A stretch of 64,000 bases of DNA from Streptomyces sp. R28 (GCF_041052385.1 NZ_CP163439.1:4329001-4393000); one strand, 5' to 3'. Shown: positions 18,380 through 28,096, numbered from the stretch's first letter. Numbers and translations: made by a program. The notes: a model not told the origin generated them from the sequence alone.

Positions 18380-18605
18380 AACGCTCACCAAGTCGGCGAA
18401 CCCCAGTTCAAAGAAATGGGATGGATTGCCCAGTTGTAGGGACGTGGAATTTGTCACCGTCGTGGCTTGACGCTGAACTGGGCGGATAGTGTGAGCGATC
18501 CGGTGCACCCGGCCGTAGTTAGGCTTGCGCACTGTTCGACCGAGAGACCCGAGCGCCTTGGAGGGGGTAGGCGCCGCGTGGCCCCGACGGAGGAATCAGA
18601 CAACC

Positions 18606-20414
18606 GTGGACGCGCAAGGCCGTGGGCGGGCGGACGACATCGACCCCGCAGACCAGTGGGTACTCAATCCGAACACTGGCGAATACGAACTGCGACTGAC
18701 TCCTTCCGCAGCGCAGTCGCCGGTTCCTGGACCCCGTAGATCCGCTTCGCGCGCCGGCGCCGCCGCGCGTGCCGCCGGTGCGACCGCGGCCGGGGGTGCC
18801 GCAGGTTCAGGTGGCGCGGCGGGTGCCGGTGGCGCTGCGCGCGGCCGGACCGCGACCCCGGGCCGTGAGACGCGGCCGGTGTCGCCGGGCCGTGAGGTCC
18901 CGCCGCAGCGCAGGCGTCGGGGCGCGCCCGAGGAGCCGCCGCCGGGTCGGCGCGGTCGCCGGCCGGCGAAGAAGAGCAAGGCGAAGAAGGCCCTGCTCTG
19001 GACCGGCGGTGTGATGGCGTTCGTGCTGGTCGCCGCCGGGGTCGGCGCGTACCTCTACATCGAGCACCTCAACGACAACATCCAGTCCGTCTCCGACGAC
19101 GGCGCGAGCACCGGTGGGTTCAGCAAGGACAAGGCCATCAACATCCTGCTCATCGGCACGGACAAGCGCACCGGCGCGGGCAACGGCAACTACGGCGACA
19201 GCGGCAGCGCCGGGCACGCCGACACCACGATCCTGCTGCACCTCTCCAAGGACCGCTCGAACGCGACCGCGCTCAGCATCCCGCGCGACCTGATCGTCGA
19301 CATCCCCGACTGCCCGACCACGCAGGAGGACGGCTCCCAGAAGGTCATTCCCGGCGAGACCGGCGTCCGCTTCAACACGAGCCTCGGCCAGGAAGGCCGT
19401 ACGCCCAGCTGCACGAGCCGGACCGTCACCGAGCTGACCGGGATCAAGCCGGACAACTTCATGGTGGCCGACTTCAACGCGGTGAAGACGCTGACGTCGG
19501 CGGTCGGCGGTGTCGAGGTGTGCCTGGCCAAGGACATCGACGACCCCGACTCCCACCTCAAGCTCAGCGAGGGCAAGCATCTGATCGAGGGCGAGCAGGC
19601 GCTGGCCTTCGTCCGCACCCGGCACTCCGTCGGCTTCGGCGGTGACCTGAGCCGGATCGGGCTTCAGCAGCAGTTCCTCAGCGCGCTGATGCGCAAGCTC
19701 AAGTCGAACGACACGCTCTCCAGCCCGACGAAGATGATCAAGCTGGCCGAGGCGGGCACCAAGGCGCTGACCGTCGACTCCCAGCTCGACACCATCGACA
19801 AGCTGAAGGACCTGGGCCTGGAGCTGGGCAAGCTCGACACCAAGAACCTGACCTTCACGACGATTCCGGTGATCGACAACCCGGCCGAGAAGGTGAAGGC
19901 GACCGTCGTACTCAACGAGACGACGGCTCCCCAGGTGTTCCAGGCGATCCAGAACGACGTCTCCTTCACCGCGGTCAAGCAGCAGAAGAAGAAGGACGCC
20001 GCCGCCGTGGCCGCCCGGCTCAAGGGCACCAAGGCCGACGCCTCCGAGGTGCGCGTGCAGGTCTTCAACGGCGGGGCGCCCGCGGGCAGCGCCCAGGAGA
20101 CCCTCACCTGGCTGCAGACCGAGGAGGGTGTGAGCAAGTCCGAGAACGCGGGCAACGCACCGGCGACGCTGTCGAAGACGACGCTCGAGTACGCGCCGGA
20201 ACAGGCGGACCAGGCGCGTCGGCTCGCCGCCATCATGGGGCTCTCCGGCTCCGCGATGAAGCCCGGCAAGAGCGTGACCAACTCCCAGGGCCTGCCCACG
20301 ATGACGCTGACACTGGGCAAGGACTTCAAGGGTGCGGGCGTTTCCCTCACGGCTCCGACCAATGCGCCCGACGTGCCGAAGTCCACGGCGGACAAGGTCG
20401 AGTGCGCGAAGTAG
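18606..20414 (+). CDS. LCP family protein 2 with LytR_C domain
   Basis: A 602-residue protein. A ~110-residue disordered Ala/Gly/Arg-rich cytoplasmic region begins with DPADQWVLNPNTGEYEL and leads into one membrane helix (FVLVAAGVGAYLYI). The LCP catalytic domain follows (NILLIGTDKR, ALSIPRDLIVDIP, GEQALAFVRTRHS). The C-terminus holds a LytR_C domain (VRVQVFNGGAPAGSAQETL). GTG at 18606 is supported by GGAGGA eleven bases upstream. It probably ligates wall glycopolymers and may share substrates with its neighbours. Confidence 0.9.
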   Translation: MDAQGRGRADDIDPADQWVLNPNTGEYELRLTPSAAQSPVPGPRRSASRAGAAARAAGATAAGGAAGSGGAAGAGGAARGRTATPGRETRPVSPGREVPPQRRRRGAPEEPPPGRRGRRPAKKSKAKKALLWTGGVMAFVLVAAGVGAYLYIEHLNDNIQSVSDDGASTGGFSKDKAINILLIGTDKRTGAGNGNYGDSGSAGHADTTILLHLSKDRSNATALSIPRDLIVDIPDCPTTQEDGSQKVIPGETGVRFNTSLGQEGRTPSCTSRTVTELTGIKPDNFMVADFNAVKTLTSAVGGVEVCLAKDIDDPDSHLKLSEGKHLIEGEQALAFVRTRHSVGFGGDLSRIGLQQQFLSALMRKLKSNDTLSSPTKMIKLAEAGTKALTVDSQLDTIDKLKDLGLELGKLDTKNLTFTTIPVIDNPAEKVKATVVLNETTAPQVFQAIQNDVSFTAVKQQKKKDAAAVAARLKGTKADASEVRVQVFNGGAPAGSAQETLTWLQTEEGVSKSENAGNAPATLSKTTLEYAPEQADQARRLAAIMGLSGSAMKPGKSVTNSQGLPTMTLTLGKDFKGAGVSLTAPTNAPDVPKSTADKVECAK

Positions 20415-20553
20415 CGTCCGGCGGTGACCCAACGGGCCCGTCTCACCGGCGACTTGAGGTGAGGCGGGCCGCCCGTTCCGGTACCGCGGCTGCGGTACGC
20501 GGGCTCCGGTACGGAATCTGCCGCGAGGAACGCAACTGTGCCCCACCCTCGTT

Positions 20554-20707
20554 GGTCTGACACAGGACACGGTTGTGTCGGGCAGCGTTGGCCTGACACA
20601 CCACGTGGCCGTGCCGAGCTTGGATTTTGCCGACGCGTGGCCAACCCGGGTCGGACCCACAGAGGTCTGACAGGTTGCGAACCGGAGTCGGACAGGGTGG
20701 CCTGACA
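20554..20707 (+). repeat. Duplicated GGYCTGACA elements upstream of LCP 3
   Basis: The nonamer GGYCTGACA occurs at 20554, 20590, 20664 and 20699. The two pairs have internal spacings of 36 and 35 bases and lie 110 bases apart, so a ~50-base block appears twice. Within the first block GACACGGTTGTGTC is a perfect inverted repeat. The block fills the 419-base gap between LCP 2 and LCP 3 and may be an operator array. Confidence 0.5.
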
Positions 20708-20833
20708 TGGTTCGCTCCGCACCGGACAGGGAGGTCCGCCGCGGAGCGAAGCCGTGCCGGGCCAAGGGTGGGGAAGGGCGAACAGTTGGCGCAGAGCAGT
20801 GTGCGGGGGGAGGTCCCCGCGGTGGAGGACACC

Positions 20834-22423
20834 ATGTCCCTCACACCGCGGGCCGACCAGGACACGCAGGCCGACCAGGGCGGCCGGCACGGTGGCGGGG
20901 GTCGCAGGGGCGGCCGCGGAACCGACGGCAGGCGCCGCAGACGGCGGGTGCTGCGCTGGTCGGCGACAGTTCTGGCGGTGGTGATACTGGGCACCGCGGG
21001 CGCCGGGTATCTCTACTACCAGCACCTCAACGACAACCTGAAGAAGGACGACCTCAACATCGGCGACGCGAAGGACCGCGCCGCCGAGAGCGAGGCGAAC
21101 GCGGCCGGTCAGACGCCGCTGAACATCCTGCTGATCGGCTCGGACGCGCGGGACAGCAAGGAGAACCAGAAACTCGGCGGCGCCAAGGAGACGTTCGGCG
21201 GCACTCCGCTCGCCGACGTGCAGATGCTGCTGCACGTCTCCGCCGACCGCACCAACATGTCGGTGGTGAGCATGCCGCGCGACACGCTGGTGGACATCCC
21301 CAAGTGCACCGACCCGGACAGCGGGGACGTCTACGAGGCCCTCGGCCGCGCGATGACGAACCGGTCGCTGGGCCGCGGTGGACCGGGATGCTCGGTGGCG
21401 ACGTGGGAGAAGCTGACCGACATCCACATCGACCACTTCATGATGATCGACTTCTCTGGTGTGGTGTCGATGGCGGACGCGATCGGCGGCGTCCCGGTCT
21501 GCGTCGACGCCAACATCCGCTCCAAGGACAGCGAGGGCCACGGCTCCGGGCTGAAGCTGGAGAAGGGCACGACGTACGTCCAGGGCGAACAGGCCCTGCA
21601 GTGGCTGCGCACCCGGTACGGCTTCGAGGACGGCAGCGACCTGGCCCGCGCCAAGGCGCAGCACATGTACATGAACTCGATGGTCCGTGAGCTGCGCAAG
21701 CACGCGAAGCTGAGCAACCCGGGCAAGCTGCGCGCCCTCGCCGAGGCGGCCACCGAGGCACTCACCGTCGACCCGGGCCTGGGCACGGTGGCGAAGCTGT
21801 ACGACCTGGCGGGCGAGCTCAAGAAGGTGCCGACCTCGCGCATCACCATGACGACGATGCCGAACGCGTACGACACGGTCCAGACCGGCCGGGTGGTGCC
21901 CACCGAGGACGCGACCAAGCTGTTCCGGCTGGTGCGCGACGACGTCTCGCTCGACGGCAAGGACAAGAAGAAGAAGTCCACCAAGGAGAAGGTTTCCACC
22001 GACCCGGCCGCGGCGGACGGCAAGATCGCCGTCCAGGTCCGCAACGGCACCCGCACCGACACCCTGGCCCCGGTCCGTGGCCGTGCGACCACCGTCGCCG
22101 GGCTGCTCGTCGACAAGGGATTCACGCAGGCCGTGGCGGACGCCTCGGCCGCGCCGGTCGAGGACACGACGCTCGTCCGCTACCCGAGCGCAGACCTGGA
22201 GGGCGACGCCCAGCGGGTCGCCAAGGCCCTCGGCATCCCGACCAGCGCCGTGGAGAAGTCCACGGACGTCTCCGGCGTCACCCTCGTCGTCGGCGCGGAC
22301 TGGCGGGAGGGGACGGCGTACAAGGCCCCGAAGCAGGACGACAGGACGCCGGACACGGCGGAGGCGCTGAACGCCTCCGACACCAAGGCCTGCATGAAGG
22401 TGAACCCGGGGTTCACCTGGTGA
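20834..22423 (+). CDS. LCP family protein 3 with LytR_C domain
   Basis: A 529-residue protein with a Gly/Arg-rich cytoplasmic start, a membrane helix (ATVLAVVILGTAGAGYLYY) and an LCP domain (NILLIGSDARD, VVSMPRDTLVDIP, GEQALQWLRTRYG). A C-terminal LytR_C domain (IAVQVRNGTRTDTL) follows. ATG at 20834 has GGAGG five bases upstream; an in-frame TTG at 20786 is possible. It converges on the glycosyltransferase gene with only 21 bases between stops. Its role is as for the other LCP ligases. Confidence 0.9.
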   Translation: MSLTPRADQDTQADQGGRHGGGGRRGGRGTDGRRRRRRVLRWSATVLAVVILGTAGAGYLYYQHLNDNLKKDDLNIGDAKDRAAESEANAAGQTPLNILLIGSDARDSKENQKLGGAKETFGGTPLADVQMLLHVSADRTNMSVVSMPRDTLVDIPKCTDPDSGDVYEALGRAMTNRSLGRGGPGCSVATWEKLTDIHIDHFMMIDFSGVVSMADAIGGVPVCVDANIRSKDSEGHGSGLKLEKGTTYVQGEQALQWLRTRYGFEDGSDLARAKAQHMYMNSMVRELRKHAKLSNPGKLRALAEAATEALTVDPGLGTVAKLYDLAGELKKVPTSRITMTTMPNAYDTVQTGRVVPTEDATKLFRLVRDDVSLDGKDKKKKSTKEKVSTDPAAADGKIAVQVRNGTRTDTLAPVRGRATTVAGLLVDKGFTQAVADASAAPVEDTTLVRYPSADLEGDAQRVAKALGIPTSAVEKSTDVSGVTLVVGADWREGTAYKAPKQDDRTPDTAEALNASDTKACMKVNPGFTW

Positions 22424-22444
22424 CGGCACCCGCCACCGGCGGGC

Positions 22445-23488
22445 TCAGCTGGCGCTGAGCACCGCCGGGCGGCGGGAGGCGATGACCTTCTTCGCCAGGG
22501 ACCGCGGGCTGGTCAGGAAGCCGTAGCCCCAGGACATGTGCATGGTGGCGAGGGCGACGGGGATCTGCAGGCGTGCCTTCGGCGGGAGGCCCTTGCCGGC
22601 CGGGACCGAGCCGGCGGTGATGGCCGCGAGGTAGCCGCCCGGGATCACCAGGGCCCACGGGGTGACCAGGGCGCCCAGCACGAGGCCCGCCGCGATCGCG
22701 CACACCGCCGTCGGCGGGGCGAGGTAGCGCAGGTTGATGGAGCCGGAGTGGTAGCGGGCGACGACGTGGCGCCAGCGGCCGTAGTCCTTGTACTGCTTGG
22801 CGAGGGCGCGCACCGAGGGACGCGGCCGGTACGACACCTTCAGCTCGGGCGAGAACCAGATGAGCCCGCCCGCTTCCCTGATCCGGAAGTTGAGCTCCCA
22901 GTCCTGGGCCCGGATGAACTCCTCGTTGTAGCCGCCCTGTTGCTCCAGCGCCTCGCGCCGGAAGACGCCGAGGTAGACGGTCTCGGCCGCCTGTGCCTGG
23001 CCACCGGTGTGGAACGCAGCGTTGCCGACCCCGATCTTCGAGGTCATCGCGGCGGCGACGGCGTGCTCCCAGTCGTTCTCGCCCTCGGCGTGCATGATGC
23101 CGCCGACGTTCTGCGCGCCGGTCTCCTCCAGGAGCCGAACGGCGGTGGCGATGTAGTTCGGCGAGAGGATTCCGTGCCCGTCGACGCGCACGACGATCGG
23201 GTGGCGCGAGGCCTTGATCGCGGCATTGAGCGCGGCGGGCGTACGGCCGGTCGGATTCGGGACGGTGTGCACGCGCTTGCTTTCGAAGGAAGCGGTTTCG
23301 GCCACGAGCTCGGCGGCGATCTCGTCCGTGCGGTCCGTGGACGGACCGAGGGCGATCACGACCTCCATCTCGCCGGCGTACTCCTGCGCGAGGATCGCTC
23401 GGACTGCTCCGCGCAGATGCCGCTCCTCGTTCAGCACGGGCATGATGACGGACACGGCGGGGAGCTGCACGTCGGGATTGGCGTTCAT
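22445..23488 (-). CDS. Glycosyltransferase family 2
   Basis: A 347-residue GT-A fold enzyme: VSVIMPVLNEERHLRGAV at the start, VVRVDGHG as the DXD-type metal site, and QDWELNFRIREAGG as the acceptor-site motif. Two hydrophobic helices near residues 255-290 suggest membrane association. It probably makes a lipid-linked sugar or exopolysaccharide intermediate that LCP proteins attach to the wall. It diverges from LCP 4 across about 140 bases. Confidence 0.87.
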   Translation of the reverse strand: MNANPDVQLPAVSVIMPVLNEERHLRGAVRAILAQEYAGEMEVVIALGPSTDRTDEIAAELVAETASFESKRVHTVPNPTGRTPAALNAAIKASRHPIVVRVDGHGILSPNYIATAVRLLEETGAQNVGGIMHAEGENDWEHAVAAAMTSKIGVGNAAFHTGGQAQAAETVYLGVFRREALEQQGGYNEEFIRAQDWELNFRIREAGGLIWFSPELKVSYRPRPSVRALAKQYKDYGRWRHVVARYHSGSINLRYLAPPTAVCAIAAGLVLGALVTPWALVIPGGYLAAITAGSVPAGKGLPPKARLQIPVALATMHMSWGYGFLTSPRSLAKKVIASRRPAVLSAS

Positions 23489-23631
23489 AGGGGGCTCACG
23501 TTACCGCGAACGGGGGACACCGGTGCGCCCCGCCGGGGTCGCTGCCCCGGTCAGCAGATCGTATGGGCCTACGGTGCTCACGGATCCCACGTACGGCCCC
23601 CAGGGCAAGCCCCAGCGGAAGGTAGCCCCCC

Positions 23632-25086
23632 ATGCCCACGCCGCCCCGCCGCTCCCCCGCCCCTCCGCAGCGCCGCCCGCAGCCGTCCCGTGGCGGGGCG
23701 CGGCCGGTCGCGCCCGTACGGCGGAGAAGGCCCCGCTGGGCCATGCGGGCGGTGACCACGCTGTCCGTGGTGGTCCTCGCCTCCGCCGGTATCGGGCACG
23801 CCGTGGTGACCAGCCTGGACGCGAAGATCGCGCGCGTGGACCCCTTCAAGGACATGAAGAACCGGCCGCAGGCCGGGCACGGGATGAACGTCCTCCTAGT
23901 CGGCACGGACGGCCGCGACCGCATCAGCGAGGAGGAGCGGCGCAAGTACCGGCTCGGCGGGGCCCCCTGTCACTGCACCGACACGATCATGATCGTGCAC
24001 ATCTCGGAGGACCGGGAGCGGGCGAGTGTGGTGAGCCTGCCGCGCGACTCGTACGCGGAGGTGCCCGCCGGTGAGGGGCGCAAGGCACACCCCATCAAGA
24101 TCAACGCGGCGTACGCGGAGGGCGGCCCGAACCTCACCGTCGCCACGGTCGAGCACATGACCCACGTCAAGATCGACCACTATCTGGAGGTCGACTTCAC
24201 CAGCTTCATGAGGACGGTGGACGTGGTCGGCGGGGTGCAGATCTGCACCGCCGAGCCGATGAAGGACGAGTACACCGGTCTCGACCTGCCGGCCGGTACG
24301 CACCGGCTGATGGGCGGGGAGGCGTTGCAGTACGTGCGCTCGCGGCATGTCGACAGCGCCTCCGACCTGGGCCGGGTGCAGCGCCAGCAGCGTTTCATGG
24401 CGGCGCTGATCGAGCGGGCCACGTCGTCCGGGATCCTGCTGAACCCGATGCGCTTCCGGGATGTGACGCGGGCGGTGCTGGGTTCGGTGCGGGCCGACAA
24501 GGGCTTCGGGACGGGCGAGTTGCTCGACCTCGGGCGGGCGATGCGGAACTTCTCGCCGTCGTCGTCGGAGTTCACGACCGTGCCCATCCGGCAGCTGGAG
24601 TACACCGTGAAGGACGTCGGTTCCACGGTGAAGTGGGACGCCGCGAAGTCCGAGCGTCTCTTCAGGGCCCTGCGCGAGGACGAGCCCCTGGCCGCGCACC
24701 GGCCGAGGCGCAGGCCGGTGCGGGTGGAGGTCGCCCCGCAGGAGATCCACGTCCAGGTGGAGAACGGCACTGAGGCCTCCGACCTCGGCAAGCGCGTGGA
24801 CGCGGCGCTGGCGGCGACCGGGTTCCGGACGACGGGGCGGCCGGTGAAGTCGGCGGACCGCCCGGTGAAGCGGACGGTCGTCGCCCACGACCCACGCTGG
24901 GACCGCTCGGCGAAGTCCCTGGCAGCCGCACTGCCGGGGAGCGAGCTGCGCGCGGTCAAGGGGCTGGGCCCGACGCTGAAGGTGATCGTCGGCACCGACT
25001 TCAGGCAGGTCCGCAAGGTACGCGCCGAGGACCCGACCCAGGGCGAGTCCTTCGTGGTACGGGGCGATGAGGCGGGGTGCTCATAG
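23632..25086 (+). CDS. LCP family protein 4 with LytR_C domain
   Basis: A 484-residue protein: a Pro/Arg-rich N-terminus, a membrane helix near residues 40-60, and an LCP domain (NVLLVGTDGRDRI, VVSLPRDSYAEVP, GEALQYVRSRHVD). A C-terminal LytR_C segment (IHVQVENGTEASDLGKRV) follows. The HCTDTIMIVH insert carries an extra Cys pair (PCHC). ATG at 23632 is the start. Its stop overlaps a 16-base tandem repeat. Confidence 0.9.
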   Translation: MPTPPRRSPAPPQRRPQPSRGGARPVAPVRRRRPRWAMRAVTTLSVVVLASAGIGHAVVTSLDAKIARVDPFKDMKNRPQAGHGMNVLLVGTDGRDRISEEERRKYRLGGAPCHCTDTIMIVHISEDRERASVVSLPRDSYAEVPAGEGRKAHPIKINAAYAEGGPNLTVATVEHMTHVKIDHYLEVDFTSFMRTVDVVGGVQICTAEPMKDEYTGLDLPAGTHRLMGGEALQYVRSRHVDSASDLGRVQRQQRFMAALIERATSSGILLNPMRFRDVTRAVLGSVRADKGFGTGELLDLGRAMRNFSPSSSEFTTVPIRQLEYTVKDVGSTVKWDAAKSERLFRALREDEPLAAHRPRRRPVRVEVAPQEIHVQVENGTEASDLGKRVDAALAATGFRTTGRPVKSADRPVKRTVVAHDPRWDRSAKSLAAALPGSELRAVKGLGPTLKVIVGTDFRQVRKVRAEDPTQGESFVVRGDEAGCS

Positions 25087-25148
25087 CTCCGGGTGACCTG
25101 AGCTCCGGGTGTCCTGAGCTACGGGTGACCCGGGTTTCGGGTGACCCG
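25085..25148 (+). repeat. Four 16-bp tandem repeats
   Basis: Units at 25085, 25101, 25117 and 25133 follow the pattern AGCTCCGGGTGACCTG, with changes accumulating to the fourth copy. The first overlaps the LCP 4 stop codon. Because 16 is not a multiple of three, the array lies outside coding constraint and may vary in copy number between strains. Confidence 0.7.
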
Positions 25149-25249
25149 GCCGGGTCCCGGCGCGACGAGGCGGGGCGGGCCGCTCGCGGTTCCGGGGCGC
25201 CCGGCCCGGGCTCCCGACGCGCCCCCGGCGCTCCCTGGTCCCCGGCCCC

Positions 25250-25807
25250 TCAGTCCTCGTACCCCTCCGCCACCCGCTTCTCGCGCAGTTCCTTGATCGC
25301 GCGGCGGCGGGCCAGGCGGTGGGTGCGGCGGATCTGGGCCTCCTGGTTGCGGCGCTTGTCACGCTCGGTCTCCGGTACGACCGGTGGGACACGGCGCGGC
25401 TTGCCGTCGGCGTCGACCGCCGCGAAGACGAGGTACGCGGAGCCGACCTGAGTGGGCGGCGCCGACTCGTTCCAGCGCTCGGCCAGGACCCGTACCCCGA
25501 CCTCCATCGAGGTCCGGCCGGTCCAGTTGACCTGGGCCTTCACATGGACGAGGTCGCCGACGCGGACCGGTTCGAGGAAGACCATCTCGTCCATGGACGC
25601 GGTGACGGCGGGGCCGCCGCTGTGCCGGCCGGCCACGGCGCCCGCCGCGTCGTCGACGAGTTTCATGATCACGCCGCCGTGCACCGTACCCAGAAGGTTG
25701 GTGTCGCTGTGGGTCATGATGTGGCTGAGGGTGGTGCGGGATGCGGCGGTCGGCTTGCCCGGGATCTCCGGAGTGTCCGACTGCGCGGCGGTGACCTGGT
25801 CTGTCAT
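25250..25807 (-). CDS. Acyl-CoA thioesterase (hotdog fold)
   Basis: A 185-residue YciA/BACH-type thioesterase. The conserved segments MTHSDTNLLGTVHGGVIMKLVDDAAG (read here as HSDTNLLGTVHGG then MKLVDDAAG) and TASMDEMVFLEPVRVGDL are typical. The Asp in the VDDAAG helix is the likely catalytic residue. It hydrolyses acyl-CoA esters in the cytoplasm. The C-terminal ~40 residues are Arg/Lys-rich and probably helical. ATG at 25807 is chosen. It diverges from LCP 5. Confidence 0.88.
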   Translation of the reverse strand: MTDQVTAAQSDTPEIPGKPTAASRTTLSHIMTHSDTNLLGTVHGGVIMKLVDDAAGAVAGRHSGGPAVTASMDEMVFLEPVRVGDLVHVKAQVNWTGRTSMEVGVRVLAERWNESAPPTQVGSAYLVFAAVDADGKPRRVPPVVPETERDKRRNQEAQIRRTHRLARRRAIKELREKRVAEGYED

Positions 25808-25926
25808 GGCCTCCACCTTATGCCGACCCGACATTCGCGGACTTTGTGTTGGGTTCGCAACAGCCGTGCCTCTATTTTCCCCGGAACCTTGTAAGACCCC
25901 TGGCGGTGCCCTGCACACTGGGGCGC

Positions 25927-27237
25927 ATGAATGACTGGCCCGGTGGATGGTCCGACGACAATCGCGGTGACCGCTACGGACGCGGCAGCTCGAGGGCACA
26001 GCCCGAGGGCGCGCGCGTGATGCGGCAGGTCCGCCGCGGTCCGGCGGCGCCGCCCGGCCCGGGGTACGGCGGGGTGCCGCAGCAGCCGTCGTACGTGAAC
26101 GGCCAGGGCCACGGCGGCTACGGCGACGACCCCGGCTACGACGACGGGTACGACAGCGGCTACAACACCGGCCAGGTCTACGGCGGGTCCGGTGGTCCCG
26201 GGGACCCCGGGGACCCCGGGGGCCGCGGGGGCCGCGGGATGCGCGAGCCGCGGCCCGCGCCGAACTGGCGGCGCCGTATCAAGGTGACCGCGATCACCGT
26301 CGTGACCCTTGCGGTCGTGACGTCCGTCGCCACCTACTTCTGGGCCGACTCCAAGCTCAACCGCGAGGTCGACCTGTCCAAGGTCATCGACCGGCCGGAC
26401 GCGGGAGAGGGCACCAACTACCTGATCGTCGGCTCCGACAGCCGTGAGGGCATGTCGGCCGAGGAGAAGAAGCAACTGCACACCGGGTCCGCCGAAGGCA
26501 AGCGCACCGACTCGATGATGATCCTGCACACCGGCAGCAACGGTCCTACGCTGATCTCGCTGCCGCGTGACTCGGACGTCGAGATACCGACCTTCGTGGG
26601 TTCGGAGTCCGGCAAGACGTACAAGGGCACGGGCCGGCACGTGAAGCTGAACGCCGCGTACGCCGAGGACGGCCCGGAGCTGCTGGTCCGCACCGTCGAG
26701 TACAACACCGGTCTGCACATCGACCACTACGTCGAGATCGGCTTCGCGGGCTTCGCGAACATCGTGGACTCGGTCGGCGGTGTCGAGATCGACATCCCGC
26801 GGGACATCAAGGACTCCAAGTCCGGCGCGGACTTCAAGAAGGGCAAGCAGACCCTGAACGGCGAGGAGGCGCTCGCCTTCGTCCGCACCCGCTACGCACT
26901 GCCCGGCTCCGACCTGGACCGCACGAAGAACCAGCAGAAGTTCCTCTCGGCCCTCGCCAACCAGGTGGCGACCCCGAGCACGATCCTCAACCCGTTCAAG
27001 CTGTACCCGACCATGGGTGCGGGGCTGGACACCCTGATCGTCGACAAGGACATGGGCCTGTTCGACCTGGCGGACATGTTCTGGTCGATGAAGGGCGTCA
27101 CCGGCGGTGACGGCAAGTCGATGAACATGCCGATCTCCGGCTCCACTGGCGGCAACCTCGTCTGGGACAAGGCGAAGGTGAAGACGCTGGTGGAGCAGCT
27201 GAAGAACGACGAGACGGTGACCGTCTCCAGCAACTGA
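25927..27237 (+). CDS. LCP family protein 5
   Basis: A 436-residue protein with a ~110-residue Gly/Tyr/Asp-rich disordered cytoplasmic region (GYDDGYDSGYNTG) and a collagen-like GGPGDPGDPG stretch encoded by DNA repeats near 26190-26235. A membrane helix and an LCP domain follow (NYLIVGSDSREG, LISLPRDSDVEIP, GEEALAFVRTRYA). There is no LytR_C domain. The gene ends before a strong hairpin terminator. Confidence 0.9.
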   Translation: MNDWPGGWSDDNRGDRYGRGSSRAQPEGARVMRQVRRGPAAPPGPGYGGVPQQPSYVNGQGHGGYGDDPGYDDGYDSGYNTGQVYGGSGGPGDPGDPGGRGGRGMREPRPAPNWRRRIKVTAITVVTLAVVTSVATYFWADSKLNREVDLSKVIDRPDAGEGTNYLIVGSDSREGMSAEEKKQLHTGSAEGKRTDSMMILHTGSNGPTLISLPRDSDVEIPTFVGSESGKTYKGTGRHVKLNAAYAEDGPELLVRTVEYNTGLHIDHYVEIGFAGFANIVDSVGGVEIDIPRDIKDSKSGADFKKGKQTLNGEEALAFVRTRYALPGSDLDRTKNQQKFLSALANQVATPSTILNPFKLYPTMGAGLDTLIVDKDMGLFDLADMFWSMKGVTGGDGKSMNMPISGSTGGNLVWDKAKVKTLVEQLKNDETVTVSSN

Positions 27238-27281
27238 GCAGCGCACGGCCGGGCAGCACACAGCCGGGCAGCGCACAGCAG

Positions 27282-27308
27282 TCGAGGGCACCCTGCGGGT
27301 GCCCTCGA
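27282..27308. terminator. Bidirectional terminator after LCP 5 / copper protein gene
   Basis: TCGAGGGCACCC (27282-27293), loop TGC, GGGTGCCCTCGA (27297-27308): a perfect 12-base-pair stem between two convergent genes. Confidence 0.8.
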
Positions 27309-27333
27309 GTGTTTCCGGGGGGCCGGACGTTCG

Positions 27334-27696
27334 TCACATGGTGGCGCCCGACATCGCGCGGCAGGACTCGGCGCAGCGGCGACACGCCTCGGCACAGCGC
27401 ATCATCTGCGGGTCGTCCGGCATGGACATACACGCCTCGGCGCACATGTCGCAGGCCTTGGCGCACATCGCGCACATCTCGGCCGACATGGGCGAGCGGC
27501 GCATCATCATGTCCGCGCACATGCGGGTCGTCTCGGCGCAGTCCATGAGCGCCCGCATGATCTGCATCTGCGGCTGGCCGCCCATCTGCATGCAGGAGCT
27601 CATCGTCTCCTCGCAGACCACGTGGCAGGACATGCACGCGTCGACGCAGGCCTGCATCTCCTTGCTCATGGCGGTCATGGTGCCTTGCTGGGTCAT
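27334..27696 (-). CDS. Four-helix-bundle copper-binding protein (DUF326, Csp-like)
   Basis: A 120-residue protein with 16 Cys and about 20 Met. Repeated CxxxCxxC spacings (ACVDACMSCHVVC, MCAMCAKACDMCAEAC, CAEACRRCAESC) match copper storage proteins, which bind many Cu(I) ions inside a four-helix bundle. No signal peptide is visible, so it is probably cytosolic (Csp3-like). AGGAGG lies just before the ATG. It sits about 3.5 kb from a copper resistance and cupredoxin cluster, which suggests a shared copper-handling role. Confidence 0.85.
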   Translation of the reverse strand: MTQQGTMTAMSKEMQACVDACMSCHVVCEETMSSCMQMGGQPQMQIMRALMDCAETTRMCADMMMRRSPMSAEMCAMCAKACDMCAEACMSMPDDPQMMRCAEACRRCAESCRAMSGATM

Positions 27697-28059
27697 GGCT
27701 CCTCCTGGGGGTGCGGAAGCCCGGGGCGGGCCCCGTGCCCTTCCGTCCTACGCCCGCCCGCCGCGCCGCGCCATCGGACGGACGCGCCCGATCCGCCCCC
27801 ATTGGGGTTACGGCTCCGCAGGCAGGAGAGGACGCCGGGTCCCACCACCGTCATCGCCCGGTCGTCCCCGGTCACGGAGTTCAGGATGCCCAGCATGGCG
27901 ATCGCGACCGACTGGCCGACCGGCCAGCCGGTCCGAAGTTCGTGTCCGGTGTCCGGGCCGCGGACGCCTGCATCGGCTCCGCATGGCGCGCGTCCGCCTC
28001 CAGGCAGGCAATGGCGCCCTCAACTCAGCGCGGAAGCACGGCACTTGAGTGACGAACGC
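27697..28059. other. Stretch without recognisable gene
   Basis: About 360 bases between the copper-protein gene and a hairpin terminator. Frames on both strands are open because of GC bias. A minus-strand frame with LRTGWPVGQSVAIAMLGIL looks slightly protein-like but has no start, no family match and no ribosome binding site. It could be a remnant gene; I cannot support a call. Confidence 0.4.
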
Positions 28060-28096
28060 CGATCGCCCTCCGCCCGGGGAGGGCGGAGGGCGATCG
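28060..28096. terminator. Terminator downstream of acyl-CoA dehydrogenase
   Basis: CGATCGCCCTCCGCCC (28060-28075), loop GGGGA, GGGCGGAGGGCGATCG (28081-28096): a perfect 16-base-pair stem, 30 bases past the dehydrogenase stop. Confidence 0.8.

Noticed and set aside
27693..28044. Frames on both strands between the copper protein and acyl-CoA dehydrogenase
   Set aside because: No convincing start or homology; possibly a decayed gene, but nothing supports a call.
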